From Spirodela intermedia (lineage: Eukaryota; Streptophyta; Magnoliopsida; Alismatales; Araceae), in contig LR746279.1 in assembly GCA_902729315.2 (NCBI GenBank), positions 1,688,001 through 1,752,000 on the forward strand: 64,000 bases of DNA. Direction: 5' to 3'. Of the stretch, positions 35,201 to 47,240 are shown piece by piece. The position numbers and the translations under genes were made by a program. Within the stretch, counting starts at the first letter, position 1. Every line of letters starts with the position of its first letter. Under the pieces are notes generated by a model, which saw only the letters and a list, made by a program, of their open reading frames with translations, did no database searches and was not told where the DNA came from.

Positions 35201-37976
35201 TATGCGAAAAACCTACATACACAGTGCTCACAAGAACGTGGATGTTAGATTGTCATTTCATGCATAAAGTTTAGAAAATAAAATATTTTAAAAATGATTA
35301 AAAGATGATTGTATCCGCGCAGCACTAATGTAGAATAATCAATAAGACGATCAAATTTTTCAGTCTTCTTACAATAGAACCTAAGAATTCTATTCTTCAA
35401 AATAGTTCGTAGTATTTGGTTCTTATCATGCATGAACCAAATTCAAAATGAAAAATATAACTGGAATGCAATGGAAAATTCCACGTATGAACAATAGACT
35501 TACCCTCAGTTTACACCCTGATGCCCACAACTTAATAAGAAGAGAATTTCCTTAAAGAGCAAGAAGAAAAATGCAGGACAACCCGGCAGAACTCGGTTGA
35601 ATAAATGTCATTCTGAATGAGTTAAATAATGCCTTAATTTGTACGAATAATGATTTTTCTTGGTTAGCATAACTAATCTTCCATCTCGTTATGTTCCAGA
35701 TAAGCATTTTTCGTTCTAAAATAGAGAACGGCTGCCACAGTGCGTGCTAAGAATACTCCCAACGAATCACGAATTAAATATTCTATGGGCTGGCTACTAC
35801 TATCTTTTAGAGTCCTCAATCATGAATTAAAGTATTTAAATGAGTGAATTGAAACAATGTAAAAGTAGCTTTATAGTGAAACCATTGCATTTTACTCATA
35901 GGTTCTTCCTGTTAGCCTAATGTGGAAGCAGACTTGTTTATCTGTAAGCTTTTCAGCCTCTCTATTCTCTCTAGTCCAAAGTTCCTGTTTTCTAATATCT
36001 TCAGTTCCATCGCTTTCAGATTGGATTCCCATACAGAGTTGAACTGATATGTGATAAATTGAAATAAAAGACTCCCACAGCCACATATCAGCCACATAAA
36101 CGGTAAGAGCAAATTCTTGCAGTTCTCCATGTACTGTAGGTATATTATTGCTGAGAGATTCTGTATACATGGTTAAAATATAAAGAATGATACAATATCT
36201 TAGGTGCATCCTGAGGGAACTGATGTTATGGTAAGCTTCTAAAGATCTACGATTAGTACACCTACTGAAATAATGACGAACCTGAAATATGGATAATACT
36301 GTGACAGGATCAGTTGCTGAGATCAGAGAACCGAACATCAGACACTCGACCAGAGGCAATCTATACATGAGGAAGGCCAGACCGCCAAGATAACTGCAAC
36401 ACAGAAAATTCCCATCCAAAGTAATTCAGAAAAAAAAAAAATCAGATTCGATGACAAAAGGGAAATTATACGAATATGGGGAACGCAGGCTTACACTAAT
36501 ACACCAGTGACAATTGAAGCAATAAATGTGCCCAAAATAGCGAATGTGATGATGGCTCCAAAGTTCGAAAAAAAGGGTTTCTAATAATAAGATAGTATAA
36601 ATGGAATTAGACATATGTAAAGATAGAAAGAAGAAAAAAATACACGTTGTGTAAAAAAACTTACAGGTGATAAGCTGAAACCAGACTGGGTAAGCTAAAG
36701 TCAAGGTTAAACGATGGGTATTAATAAGAAAACATCAAAAGTTTAAATTTATGAATGATCTTAGAACATGATGTAATAGTTATATCTGAAAAAGAAAAAG
36801 AATTGTTATCGTTTGGATATAATATAATTGGTGGCAACAGGAACAAGAAGAAAAACTCTTCGTGGAAATTGAACCAGGTCCTGTCAAAAAAAACGTGAAG
36901 ATTATGAGAAACACTGTGATCCAATCTACATAAATGGAACTCACACAAGTGGGAAGATGAATCCAACCTAAAGCTGGTCTCCGTGTTTGATACGTTAGCT
37001 AGCATACCCACAATTAAACCTGATAAAGGTAAAAATAATGCCCTGTCATGGACTTTTGAGCGCAGTTTAGATAATGTTGAGATAATGACTGCATGGGATA
37101 CATTCGAATTGGATCGCTGGTACTTTGCATATGTAAGTAAATAGTAACGCAATTCTATAATGGAATAAACTAAAAAAGTATCTAAATTGTTTATTAAAAA
37201 AATCGAGATACCAACTGTAACAAACGTGAACTAGTTTATCTAACTATTCATCTATATTCCCGACAGAATTCAGCATTTAGTAGGAACTATTAACTTCTTC
37301 GCAAATATTTCAAGAAATATTTGTTTCCTTTCGTTATTTTACTTGTTTGGAGTTTTTCTAATCTCGGTCGATGGGAAGGTTAGGTAAGGTGTGAGGGGTT
37401 CCTACATTTGCGAGTTGATCAGAAAAATTCAAGGATTAGTGAAATCTAATAGCGATGGACAAGACTGGAAGAGATTCTTCAATGTCAACTCTAAAAGAAA
37501 AAAAGACGAAATTCGGTCGCATTTTAGGTTCCAAATACTATTGATAAACAAAGAAAAGCAACTTGGTTGTTGCATGCATTAACCAAGCGTTTGACTACGC
37601 ATTGATCCTCAGTCAATTTTCCAAGAAAACAAGGTCTTAGAAGGCCCATTTCCCAAGTGAGCCGCTACCATGCCTTATTCCCGTGTCCGACCACTCGCCG
37701 AGCTTACAACTACACGAGTGAAATTAGAAAGTGACATCCAAACAAGCTTCGACCCTCACCGATGAGGAGAGAGGCGCTGGCCTCGGGTACGTAGTAAAAC
37801 CTGTGTCGTCGGAGGACGTGCCCTAGGACGAAGGAAAGAACCAGCATCATGATCTGCAGAAGGATCCCCAGCCCTGCCTCCTGCTGCTCCTTCCCCGGCC
37901 TCACCGGGGGGCTTCCCTCCGGCGGCGCCGTCGAGTTCAACCCCAACATCTCCAGCGCCGACGTCCCCATCATCAT
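26285..37976 (-). CDS. NHX6: Endosomal Na+(K+)/H+ antiporter, NHX5/NHX6 class
   Basis: 22 exons (minus): 37976-37760, 37019-36968, 36880-36821, 36689-36665, 36580-36495, 36393-36282, 34122-34060, 33959-33940, 33850-33753, 31781-31753, 30355-30324, 30236-30189, 30108-30048, 29954-29857, 29764-29689, 29596-29577, 29234-29137, 29057-28948, 27984-27901, 27565-27474, 27381-27302, 26322-26285. Phases join throughout and give 532 aa, the usual length. A hydrophobic first helix ([17 protein letters not shown]) is followed by the amiloride-site motif FFLFLLPPI at residues 100-108. Next come [14 protein letters not shown], the transport ND pair at 203-204 in GESVLNDA, and [29 protein letters not shown] and an acidic tail with [16 protein letters not shown] complete the protein. 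Class II plant NHX proteins exchange Na+ or K+ for H+ in Golgi, TGN and prevacuolar membranes. Introns 3 and 10 are AT-AC. The choice between NHX5 and NHX6 is uncertain. Confidence 0.95.
26378..27135. repeat. Tandem repeat array in the last NHX intron
   Basis: Several diverged units of roughly 230 bp fill the intron between the last two coding exons. Recurring landmarks are CTTATATAAGAAAGATGAC, ATAATTTATCGCC, TTTTTTGGTGGGGG and GATGAGAGAGAA. GTATGGTGTTCTGAGTGGCC occurs exactly twice (about 26,695 and 26,940). The two central units are the most alike. Confidence 0.8.
27856..27880 (+). repeat. (GA)n microsatellite in an NHX intron
   Basis: A run of about 12 GA dinucleotides near the 5' end of intron 19 (minus sense CT), close to the splice donor of exon 19. 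Confidence 0.9.
29597..29688 (-). other. GT-AG U12-type intron 15 of NHX
   Basis: The donor GTATCCTTAT (29,688 downward) matches the U12 consensus, and TTCCTTGACC (29,630-29,621) matches the U12 branch site. The AG acceptor is about 26 nt beyond the branch A, slightly longer than usual. The intron is 92 bp and leads into a 20-nt microexon encoding LFIGIA plus part of R. Confidence 0.75.
30356..31752 (-). other. AT-AC U12-type intron 10 of NHX
   Basis: The intron starts with a perfect U12 donor, ATATCCTTT, at 31,752, and ends AAGGCAC at 30,356. The branch site TTCCTTAAC (30,374-30,366) matches the U12 consensus exactly, with its A 11 nt from the acceptor. The join yields [21 protein letters not shown], collinear with the family. 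No GT-AG pair keeps the frame without adding unrelated residues. Confidence 0.9.
36690..36820 (-). other. AT-AC U12-type intron 3 of NHX
   Basis: On the minus strand the intron begins ATATCCAAAC (36,820-36,811) and ends TTAGCTTAC (36,690). A branch-site-like CCTTGACT lies with its A at 36,701, 11 nt from the 3' end, the typical U12 spacing. Only this AC acceptor restores the frame: TT joined to C-CAG gives PPIIF-QSGFSL, as in the NHX family. Acceptors ending in AG here shift the frame. Confidence 0.85.
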
Positions 37977-38130
37977 CGGGAGACCGCCGCTCCCTTCTCC
38001 CCACTCCTCCCTCTCTCTCCCTCTCTCTCCCTCTCTCTCTCTCTCTTGCTCCTCGCTTCCGTTACTTCCCGTCTTCTGCACGCTGTCAACTCCCCAGCCC
38101 TTCTTTTTTTAGTTGGGAGGAGGGTCACCG
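37977..38130 (-). promoter_or_regulatory. NHX leader with CT-rich (plus-strand) microsatellite
   Basis: The start at 37,976 is the first of three consecutive ATG codons and fits the family N-terminus. Upstream, the minus strand has GA-rich repeats (plus-strand CTCTCTCCCTCTCT, 38,009-38,047). The frame stays open upstream but encodes only GA-repeat residues, so it is taken as leader. No TATA box was found. Confidence 0.55.
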
Positions 38131-39266
38131 AGGAAATGGTCGGGGCCGTACTGCGCGGTGCCGTAGTGGGCCCCACATCGATAATAGGATCTTTAGTTCA
38201 CCCCAGGCCGGGCCCACCATTCCATTAGCCCCGGCTCGGCCCGTTGAACACATAAAAACCATGTCTTGGCGTTCTGTGATCTTTAGTAGCGTGAGAATAA
38301 TGTCTCAATATGAAATTTCCCCTTTATATCATATTCCCACGTGGAAAATGTGCGCATTACCATATATGGATGTCCTATTTCACTGATAAAATTCATTTAT
38401 GATGTATTTGATCAATTATATATAAAGTACATGTTTGGCTATTTTTTGGTAGCCGTGATGGATAAATACAGCTCTTTCTTATTATGTAAGTCAATATAAT
38501 GTTACCCATTTGATTATGGATGCTGCTCAAGTCACAAGCATTAAAAAGGTGGAATATTCTAATGAAGAAATTCACATAACTCTTTTTAGAATTTCTCAAG
38601 TAATCCTATTTTTTAAAATAAAAACATCTACAAACGAGATGCTAACAAGTCAACCCCCATAAGATGCTAACAATGAAAAAAAAAATCATTATCAAACTAT
38701 TTAATACATGTTTTTACGCATAAGTGAAGGTTTTTAAATTAAAACATGACTAAGAGTATACAATATTGTTGTTATTTCTCATGTGTTCTTCCATGAGGGG
38801 AATTGATGCCATGAAAATTAATGCTTGATAAAATGTATATATTTAAAATCACAGTATTTTAAATTTTAAAATTTTATTTTTTGATACCCCAAATTGCAAA
38901 GAATTTTGCAACTTGTGGCGTATAGGTTACTTTCAAAAATTTGAGCTTTATTTCTCAAATATTTATTAGTTGTAGTATAAAAGAAAATAGTTTATTTAGG
39001 GTAGTATTTATGTGAAGTGAAATAAATGAGGCTGATAATTGGAGAAAAATAGCATATATGTTAATGATATATTTATGATAAGATGAATTTACAAGGGTTT
39101 TGTGCAAAATGAGAAGATGTCTTCTAATATAGGAAATTTCGAGTCGTCTGGAACGAAAAAATTTGAAAAGAAGGACCTAGAAGGCACTCCAATGCACTTT
39201 AAATAGCAAACCATGCATTAGTGATGGATTGAATTATAGAGCCTTATCCTCCTTTCAGTTTCCTTT
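38131..39266. other. AT-rich intergenic DNA
   Basis: Upstream region of NHX. A short TAGTGGGCCCC and GGGCCCACC pair lies near 38,165-38,215, possibly proximal promoter elements. Beyond about 38,300 I see no gene or repeat boundary. Confidence 0.45.
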
Positions 39267-40240
39267 GTGATGTCTAGATGGTGACAAAGGTAGAGATGTT
39301 TCCCTTCCAAGTAGAGATCTACTAGTTCTTGAGACTCGTCATCAACACCTTCTACTCCAACAAAGAGATCCCATATAAAGAATAAATTAAAAGGAAGAAA
39401 GAAAATGACAAATCTGAAGGGAAAATGAATAGAACATGTGAGGTAAAGGAGGATGCCAACAAAGAGTTGTGAGCTTTAATAGAGGAAAGAAAAAGAACAC
39501 TACTCTGTGAAGATAGAAAGAAGATTTATACATTGGGTATAAGAGAAAGAGAGACAAGAAAAAGGCTAATAATAAATAATAAAGTTGAAAGTGAGTCTAT
39601 CCACTTCATTAGACAAAGTGGCCATGCCACCCAATACTCGTAAGTTGTAGGTGTAGACTTATTTTGTAAATTTTGTTTCGCATCAATTTCTTTATGTCAT
39701 GTCTCCTTGTCTACAATGCTACTAGTGATCAATAATATATGTTTTGAGATTATGACAAATAAGAGCAAGCTTGATGGTCAGCTAGAGCTCTCTATTCACA
39801 TCATCCCCAACAAGTCCAATATCACACCATCATTGATAGTGGCATTCATATGACCTAATTTGGTAGAGATTCATTGTCATGTTATTATTCTATCTTGTAT
39901 CTTAATGGTTTCTTATTTGAAATTCATATTGTTTATGCTTTCTTTATTGTCATTTTATTCAAATCTTGTGAACAACTTGGGAACCATTCCCAAATAAGGA
40001 ACCAAAGAATTCATGGAGGTGTTAGCCATTAAAGTTTAAGCTAATATAATTTAATTAGTTCTCCATTTGGTTCTATTGTATGCATCTTGTGGTGGAGAAG
40101 GTTTGTAACCACAAAGAATAATAATGATGACCAAGACAACTCAAATTCTCAAGATGATGCCCCTTCCACTATTATCAATGATACCTCTAGGGAGGTCCTT
40201 TATAGGAGAATCGAGATCATGTACATATATTTATTAGTTA
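39267..40240 (+). pseudogene. HSP90 pseudogene, N-terminal part
   Basis: Cytosolic HSP90 N-terminal similarity appears in broken frames. 39,277-39,370 reads VTKVEMFPFQVEIY, a stop, then INTFYSNKEI. After a gap of about 345 bp, 39,712-39,860 reads NKSKLDGQLELSIHIIPN followed by an IIDSGIHMT-like piece. Near 39,970 VNNLGTIP and GTKEFMEV appear, then about 40,085-40,240 LVVEKV and NDTSREVLYRRIEI, equivalent to the end of the ATPase domain. The gap after NKEI sits where plant HSP90 genes often carry an intron, so this may be an unprocessed copy. Stops are frequent. Similarity breaks at about 40,240 and resumes at 49,355. Confidence 0.82.
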
Positions 40241-41760
40241 TCACATCCAACAACACACTAAGATAATATCTACTTGTTTCACTAGATATGCTCATAAATG
40301 TTTGAGCATTATTGAAATATAACGTTGTGTATACTAAATAGATAAACAAGCAAAGGCCTATGAATCTATCATATCAATTTTTCATATTTAATGTTTGTTT
40401 TTGTGAGTTTCCTTGTGAGAGGATTTTCACTTTAATCATAAATGTATTTTATTCCAATATGTTGTTTATTCCATGATTTATTTGTTTAATTAGGTTGTTT
40501 TCATCAAGCATAAATTAGATATGTTCAAAAATTTTAAGCTTAGATGTATTTATCTATGTTAATTTGTATGCTTTAATTAATATTTCATAGACATTTTACA
40601 TTGTTATCTGGCTACAAAATTTAATGTTTAAAATGTGTCATAGATGTCCACTTAAGTTGATAATATGAGCACAAATTAGTGACTTATAAAAAATCATGTC
40701 TACTAGTATATTGAAATCATTATAGTGACATTTATTTTTATTTATATCAAAATTATTGACTACGTTATTCAAAATATATGTAAATAAATGGAAGAGACAT
40801 ATAGATGTACATATTTGCTGAATTTTAGAATACACTCATATCAAGAAGGGGGACTTAATTGATTAGATTCAAACCCTTGACTTGAATCGACTATTTCTTG
40901 ATATAAAGGTAAAAGACTCAAAGATTTTGAAGTGATTGGGTCCTCCATCATGTACATCTCTAAGAATAACCTCATTATTAGGTTATACTAATCTATCCAC
41001 TAGTCCAATTGTTGATTATTGAGCTCACCTCTCATAAATTTTACTTCAAAATTCTTTTCTAGATCAATTATTTGAGGAGCTAAATAAATGATTATAAGGT
41101 TCAACTATTTTGAGAGATTCAGTCAAGATTTAATCACAAGTTTATTTACATAAAAATAATAAAAGATATTAGCATGGGTTACTTTTAGAAGTTGTTGTTA
41201 GGTTTGAATACATACGAAAACTAGAACAAGAGAATGATGATGAAAGATTAATTCTTATAATCTTCATCTTGCAAGGAAGATGATTATACATAAGAGGCAA
41301 TGCTACTTTAATTTGGCAAGGGAAGATTTTAGGAAGCTTGCATTTAGTTCATGGACTCATTATCTTCTTATCATCTAGCTATTAAGAAGACCTCTCAAAT
41401 TCACATAAGACTCTCAAGATAGTATATGGATCAAAGGTGAATGTTCAAAACTATAGTTGTTAGAGATGTGTTAAGTTTATGAAAAAATTATCATTTTTAT
41501 AATCTATAATATATCATTATTTGTATATGATTTATCAATATTTAAATTCTAAAATAACTTAAAAGTTTTGAACTTCTAGAAACTTCAATGGCTATAAACC
41601 AATATGACATATTTTTAAAAGTTTTGACATCCTCTAGAAGAAATTAATGTACATAACCACTAAAAAAAATGTGTTAGTTTTGAGGCATATTAGTTTGATA
41701 AAAATGTGTTAATGTTGGAATATAATTGATGATACATATTGAAATAATGTTAATAGTTTT
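40241..41760. other. Inserted DNA of unknown type within the HSP90 pseudogene
   Basis: AT-rich sequence with no recognised coding similarity. It separates the HSP90 N-terminal part from the left LTR of the Athila-like element. It may be intron, older insertion or element debris. Confidence 0.4.
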
Positions 41761-43132
41761 TGAAAAAAGAAAATAAGGGTGCAGACATCAGGATGACGTT
41801 AGCGCCCCGGCGAACACGAATCAGGCAAAAATAGAATTCCACTCGATGATTCTTACGTAAGCGATTACAGACGATTTAATTGATCATATTAAGATTTGTA
41901 AAAGCTGAAAGAATCGTAATGAAATGAAGCATATCTTGGTAACTTTAAAATCAATAAATTATCACTTAATGAAATGAAATTAAGTTAAAAGCAGGAAAAT
42001 AGAGTTTCAACGTCGCGGCGGCGATGCGTCAACGATGCACCGAAATCTTAAGCATTCGAGAAGGTCGTCGTGTAGTGTCCATGACCTCAAAGGCTCTCTT
42101 TAGACAAAGACAATGTGGGCAATCTCTAGATCTCCTTGCGAAGTCTAAAGATTAATGAAATGAGTCATCAAATCGTCTTCGATGGTTGTCATCTGGTGGA
42201 GTGAAAAAATAGTGACTTTGCGGCTCTTCGGCGACTGTCACTCGACGGAGAGGAGTTGGATGGAGGTGGGGCGCATGTTAAGAAGCTTTATCCTCAGGTC
42301 TACGTAGCAAAAGGAGGATCTTCATCAAATCTGGTACACTCTCAATAGGTGGTGACTCATTTCCTAGTAGATCATCTTCTTCTTGATGACGGCTTGTTGG
42401 TCGATCAATTAGAGATGATTTACTCGATGGATTCACGATCCTTTTATCGTGAATCGTTTAGTAATTTGAGTAACAATACTCCGCGAACCGCATTGACGAG
42501 ATTTTCACTGATGATCTAGCGATTCTAGTTGCTTAATCCTTCACTAGTGATATGCAGAAAAGTCACAATAATCAAATAAAAATATATGACTTTTGACTCT
42601 AGGAGGATTCGAACCCCCGTCGGTTGCCCGCCCCTTATGGGGAAGGTGTGACACAAGTTTAGTCCCACATCGATTATGCACTGAATTTTTGAGCGAATGT
42701 ATAATAATGTTACATTTCTAAGCAAGTTCTTTTCTTACGCATGTATGACCACTCTTTGCCCCACAACCAACTAGCCACCAGTGATGTGGAAGTGGAGTGA
42801 CGCACACGTGCCCTATCAGTCTAAGTTGCTCAAGCTCCTACTTGTGGCTACTCCTCGATTGAGCTTCTAACCCACTTGTAGGCTCGGCTGGCTGGCGGGT
42901 CCACCATTTTGTCTTATTTTTATTTTTATTTCTTTTTCTTCATTTATCTCAAAATTAAGACTATAAAAATTATATAAAATTATTTAAAATCACCTAATTA
43001 CCCAAAAAATCACATTAATTAATTGAAAACTACTTTTTATAGTTTAACACAAATATAAGTCTATTTATTATGAGTTAAGGCTAAGACTATATTATTTACT
43101 AATTATTAACTCATGATAATGAAGACTTATCA
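41761..43132 (-). repeat. 3' LTR (left copy) of the Athila-like element
   Basis: Alignable over its length with 47,506-48,874; shared pieces include CGCCCCGGCGAACAC, GATTCTTACGTAAG and AACTCATGATAATGAAGACT. In element sense it starts TGATAAGTCTTC at 43,132. Similarity stops at 41,761, about 265 bp short of the right LTR's far end, so the outer end is deleted. Confidence 0.88.
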
Positions 43133-43354
43133 CACCCCTTAACTTAAATCATTGCTAGTCCCTTAGCAATAGAATTACGAAAATAAAAATTTACAATCTC
43201 AAACATCATATTTCAATACATAAAAAAATAATACAATTAAAAATGATGTACCTTTAGACACTTTAGATTTTTATATCAAGTATTTAAGAATGATGTCGAG
43301 CACTTAAATGTTTAAGTATTTTTTGAAATAACAATCTAGACTTCACTTCTTCTA

Positions 43355-43590
43355 TTCACATCAAGTATTTAAGAATGATGTCTCACACCTTCCATATGTA
43401 CTCTTTATTTTCAGGGCTTTCACTTTATCTATCTATTTTGTAACAAGTGTTTTTCTATACACGATTTTCGACAATGAGAATGATGTCTCACACCTTCCAT
43501 ACGTACTCTTCATTTCTAGAGTTTTCATATTGTTCTTTCTCTTTTTTTCAAAATAAGTGATTTCTCCTCACAAATCTTATAAATTTGGGT
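43355..43590. repeat. Tandem duplication in the 3' untranslated part of the Athila-like element
   Basis: GAATGATGTCTCACACCTTC occurs at about 43,373 and 43,479. Each is followed by a CATA(T/C)GTACTCTT(T/C)ATTT stretch and a TTTTCA(A/T)-rich tail. A more degenerate AAGTATTTAAGAATGATGTC copy lies at about 43,277. Confidence 0.75.
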
Positions 43591-46500
43591 GTAAAAATCT
43601 CTATTAAACTCAAATGATCAATCAAATTTTTACATCAAGTAAATACTATCCATCAAGATCATCAAGTGAAAATCTATAAAATCAAATCCATGTTGTCTAT
43701 CATGTATCCCAAGAGTATTCCAACATTTCATGCTATTAGATCATTCTTTTGACTCAATAATAATCTTCTTAGTATCTTTTGGTATCAATGAATTTAATTT
43801 ATTTAATTTTGCATACATACAATATGATGTAAGAAATTTGTAAATTAGATACTTTTGATAATTTTATTTTTTTATTTTTAATTATATTTTTAGCAATAAT
43901 AAATTTGTCAAAAATAAATCAAAACTATCCTCTTTATGTATATAATTTTGAATTTCAGTAATATATGTCTAGGGGATTGAAATGTGAGAAAAGGGTCTCT
44001 AGAATTTCAAATTTCAAGCTACTTTTTATATGCTGTTTTTGACAGTATGTTATTCCTAACAGAAAACCAAAAAATAGATGTTGCGATTTTCTAAATTTTA
44101 TTTTAATTTTTATATTTTTAGTTGTTGTTCTAATGCAAATACATGTTCTTAATCGTCTTACAGCATAAATTAATAATGAATACTTCACCTCCCAACTTAA
44201 AAATAACATTGTCCTCAATGACATAGAAAAATCAAAATAGAATATGTAAAAAATATAATTTTCAAGTGAAGCATGCATATATGCAAAGTTAAGCATTAAA
44301 AATATTATCATAAATGATAAAGCTCAGAAAGACATCACCTCAACCTTGTTTTTAATTTTTCACTTTGTCTTACACTCTTTCTCCTACACTTTTTTGAAAA
44401 AACAAATATAGAAATAGATATTGTGAAATTCTAAGAAAAATAGAGCTTAGAAAAAAAATCAAACAAAATGAAATAAAAAAATCATGGGTTGCCTCCCATG
44501 CAACGTTGAATTTAATGTCTTCAACTAGACAGCTCTTAGATCATATAAGATGATCTATGGCCATCAAAATATATTTGTATCCCAAAGTAAGTTTCATGAT
44601 ACTCTTTTTTAGATTTAGCATAAATTCATATACTTCATATATATACCTTGACATACTTTCAGCCAAAACAAAATAAAAATTAACAAAATTTTCTCAAAAA
44701 TAATATTTTCATTTTGAAAATAATCTTTCCTCATTTCTATCTTATTTTGTAAGGCTCTCATTCATTAATAAATATTTTCTAATGATAGATCATAAAATGT
44801 GATCCGACCATATAATTTCTAAATTAGTTCTTACCTAATCTAGAATTTTTTCATCTAAATTAATATCTCTAATTCTTCTATTCATCTATTTCTTAATGTC
44901 TTCTTTTATCTACATAATCTTCTTCTACTCCATTTTATCTTCTATACATATTTGTTCAATTTGTGATGAGTGAAATATTTCAAGGTTCTAATGGGTTGTA
45001 GATTTTGAAAGATGGAAGGATTGTCTTCTTTAATCTCAGATCTAATAAATCTAGTAAAATTTAAATTTTCTCCTCAAAAATTATCTCTATATTCATATTC
45101 ATTATTTTCGTTTCTCTCTATTAGTTGAATAAATTTTTTTTCTAACTTTTTGTTTTTCAACTCATCAAATTCTTCATCTTCCCAAGAGTTATTTTTTAAT
45201 TTCTTTACATGATATACATCATCATCCTCACTATCAACATCCATGGCTGTGAAATTATGATTAGATTTATTAATTTCATCTCCTACATCTCCCAAATCAA
45301 CTGATTTTTCTTCACTTGAAATATGTTTTTCTTCATTTCTGTCCTTATTTCTTTCTACTAAAATTTAGATGATTTTTCCATGATCAATTGCTATTTCTTC
45401 ATCTAAGGGTTCTTTCTCCTCATCATCCTCACTATATTCATTCATCAATTGTGAGTAATAAATGATTTTATTCAAATTTTCTATTATTATATTTTGACCT
45501 TAATAATCTCATTTACTTCTAATGAATCATCAATTTCTTTTAATAATTGGAAATAAGGATCAGATAAAATATTCTCACTCAATGTATTCACTATCTTAAC
45601 ATTTTCATTTCGTAGGTTTTTTTAGATTCATGCTACTAGACTCCTTTTGCTGAAATCTTATTGTTGGGTGATTCCCTAGATTTTCTATAAGCTGATTAGG
45701 TAATTGTCCCTCTTCTCTCTTATTCTCAAGAACTTCTATAATTTATTTCTGGTGCAGTATCATTTGATTCATAGTTTGTTGCATCATTTGATTCATAGTT
45801 TATTACATCATTTAGCTCATTTGCTGCATCATTTTCATAGTATCAGGTTGGGTTTGAGAGGGTTGATTTTTTTGAAATCTATTTTCTTATTTTAGACAAA
45901 ATTCAGAGTTTGAATTAAGTCGAAGTACTTCTGAATTTTGAATATTATTTGAATATCTCCATGAAAAATTATTCTCCCAATTAGAATTATAAGAATTAGA
46001 AAAATATTCTCTATTTTTACTAAAATTGTGAGGTACCTACACTTGTTCTTGCCTAAGATGATATTGAAATTTAAAGTGATCATTTTTACCATACATAAGA
46101 CATGTACTATTTGAATTAAATTGAGGGTTACGAGGCTTTCTAATATTGTCAATAAGTAAATTAAGTTTTTTTAATCTTTGATTAATCTGATTAACCTCAT
46201 TTCTAAATTTAGAAACATTATCATGATGCAATTGATGAATTCCTCTCTTCTTATCCCAGTCATATAATTCAAAAGAGGTTTGATCTCTAAAATTTTCACT
46301 TAAATTCTCATAAAGACTATAAATCTCATCAGGGGTTTTATCTATAAAAGTTCTTCTACATATAGAATCAACTATATTTCTATATTATTCTAATAATCTA
46401 TCATAAAAAATTCTATTGAGCTGCCACTTGGGTATAACATGATGATCACACTTTCTACGTAAATCTTTGAATTTTTCTCATGTCTCATGCAAAATTTCTC

Positions 46501-47221
46501 CTAATCTTTGAGAAAAAATCTATATATATTTTCTCATATTTTGAGTTTTTCCTAAGATATAAAATTTTCGAAGAAAGACCTGTTCTATGTCTTTTTAGCT
46601 ATTTAATTCTCTATCTAATGTGAATAGTCAATGACTAGCTTTGTCCCTAAGTGTATGAGGAAATAATTTTATCTTACTAATTTCTAGTGTAACTTGAGGG
46701 AAATTAACTAAATCATAGACCATATGAAATTTTTCTAAGTGCTGATGAGGTTTCTCTAAAAGTAATACATAAAAATTAGGGAGTATTTGAAAAATTCTTA
46801 GATTTATTTCAAATTTAATAGTAAGTGTTAATGGGACTCTAATATTAGATGTTCTTTGAAATGAATAAGGAATATAATAATTTTTCATGGTCATAAGATT
46901 TCTCTTAGTTTAACTTATACTTCCTTCATGATCCATCGAAATTAATTTTTCTTTCAGATTTTTAGTTTTGAATGAAATAATGAAAGGATTTTCTAACCTT
47001 AGATACAAGGATCTTCTATCATGTATAAAAAATCAATAAATTTGAGGGAAAATTTTAGTAATTATTACCCTCCTTTAGTATGCTTCAGTCCTTGCCTTGC
47101 TTCTTTTCGTTCCCTTTTTCTAAAAAAAATTTTAGCAAGCAGAAAATAAAACAAGAGTTAATTTTTTTTTTGTACTCTAAAGGAAAAATAGAAAAATACT
47201 AAATATTATGCAATACATCTC

Positions 47222-47240
47222 CAACAACAATGCCAAAATT
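47222..47240 (-). other. Decayed primer-binding site
   Basis: The minus strand reads TTTTGGCATTGTTGTTGGAG here. This fits the complement of the plant tRNA-Asp 3' end used by Athila elements except for C-to-T or G-to-A changes, the pattern left by methylcytosine deamination. Confidence 0.65.

Noticed and set aside
42480-42700. Possible tRNA gene on the minus strand
   Set aside because: Only a T-loop-like motif is present; no acceptor stem, D-loop or anticodon arm could be built around it.
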